Assembly (NCBI GenBank): GCA_029298735.1 | Contig: JANSLP010000081.1 | Coordinates: 51,527 to 115,526, forward strand | Origin: Ophiostoma sp. CBS 140.51 | Lineage: Eukaryota > Ascomycota > Sordariomycetes > Ophiostomatales > Ophiostomataceae | Reading direction: 5' to 3' | Length of the DNA stretch: 64,000 nucleotides | Shown: piece after piece, positions 63,608 through 64,000 of the stretch | Position numbering within the stretch: the stretch's first letter is position 1 | Layout of the letters: each line of letters begins with the position of its first letter | The notes under the pieces: model-generated | What the model saw: the letters and a program-made list of their open reading frames with translations, nothing else | The model's database searches: none | What the model was told of the DNA's origin: nothing | Made by a program: the position numbers and the translations under genes

Positions 63608-64000
63608 CTATTTCAAACTTATGAAGTTATTCGCGCAAAAAACGGGGACGAGACCCCGGCCCACGTCCTTCTATCATGCACGGAAACACCCCCGAGACCG
63701 TTAGACTGGCCACAGACACCAACGGACCTAGACCACCGCCTGCAGGCGGGCCTCACGGCCCGACCGCTCCTCCGGTGGCTTATTCGAAGCGAGAGGCTCC
63801 CGGAGTACCGCCTAGCCAAGGAGCTAGAGAGGTCACCGACACCCACGTAAAACGACACGACAGCATCAATTTCCTATGTCCATATTTGTTTTATCTGTTG
63901 TATTTTCTTTCTTTATTTATTTGTTTTCTTTACTGTAGCCACCTGTGGCCTACCACACGCACCGGTGAATAGAACATTCACCCACTTAGTTCTGTGACAG
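63608..64000 (+). mobile_element. 3' stump of a Tad-type non-LTR (LINE) retrotransposon
   Basis: The frame at about 63608-63850 codes ETPAHVLLSC, then a spacer, then ARPLLRWLIRSERLPEYRLA. That is the cysteine motif and terminal WLI-x-RLP-x-LA block found at the C-terminus of fungal Tad-family reverse transcriptase ORFs. About 80 codons remain; the enzymatic domains are missing, as usual for 5'-truncated LINE copies. A T-rich 3' untranslated region follows, and the window ends before any clear tail. Confidence 0.75.

Noticed and set aside
1..64000. CRISPR arrays, bacterial operons, ribosomal RNA genes, telomere repeats
   Set aside because: None seen; the sequence is fungal nuclear DNA.

Overview
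The window is nuclear DNA of a filamentous ascomycete (Pezizomycotina, probably a Sordariomycete). The evidence is short introns of about 50-90 bases, most with a CTAAC-type branch point a few bases before the AG, a Rim15-type kinase, COP9 signalosome subunit 4, a Zn2Cys6 regulator, and fungal-type transporters, tannase, F-box and ankyrin genes. Species cannot be fixed from the sequence.

Layout. 1-6.7 kb is a catabolic-looking group: an HpcH/HpaI aldolase (cut by the left edge) divergent from a zinc sorbitol/xylitol-type dehydrogenase with two GC-AG introns, a TRI12-like MFS transporter and an EthD-domain protein. 7-26.3 kb is a conserved, GC-rich housekeeping and regulatory block: a bZIP factor, an LPLAT acyltransferase, CSN4, a GDSL esterase and an intronless 2083-residue Rim15 kinase. 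It is separated by two very long gene-free leaders of 3.9 and 2.8 kb.

27.7-35.2 kb holds an O-methyltransferase, a short-chain dehydrogenase divergent from a Zn2Cys6 factor, a secreted tannase/feruloyl esterase, a small DUF4267-like membrane protein, and the orphan 3' tail of a second tannase. The promoter shared by the dehydrogenase and the Zn2Cys6 factor carries TGCGG motifs spaced exactly 10 bases apart, a likely target array for a regulator of that class.

35.2-47.4 kb is an AT-richer accessory island. It has a frameshifted F-box relic, an intact SHB17-like phosphatase, two related LTR-like elements, an ankyrin-repeat pseudogene with many frameshifts, and an intact secreted Ser/Thr-repeat protein.

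47.5-57.1 kb returns to intact metabolic and transport genes: a purine-cytosine permease with a GATA-site cluster in its promoter region, a DHA1 MFS pump, two convergent alpha/beta hydrolases, an isochorismatase-fold amidase and a short-chain dehydrogenase.

57.6-63.5 kb is a divergent pair of large genes, both broken by stops or frameshifts: a mostly helical protein (-) and a possible TULIP/P47-like protein with a charged helical tail (+). The window ends with the 3' stump of a Tad-type LINE.
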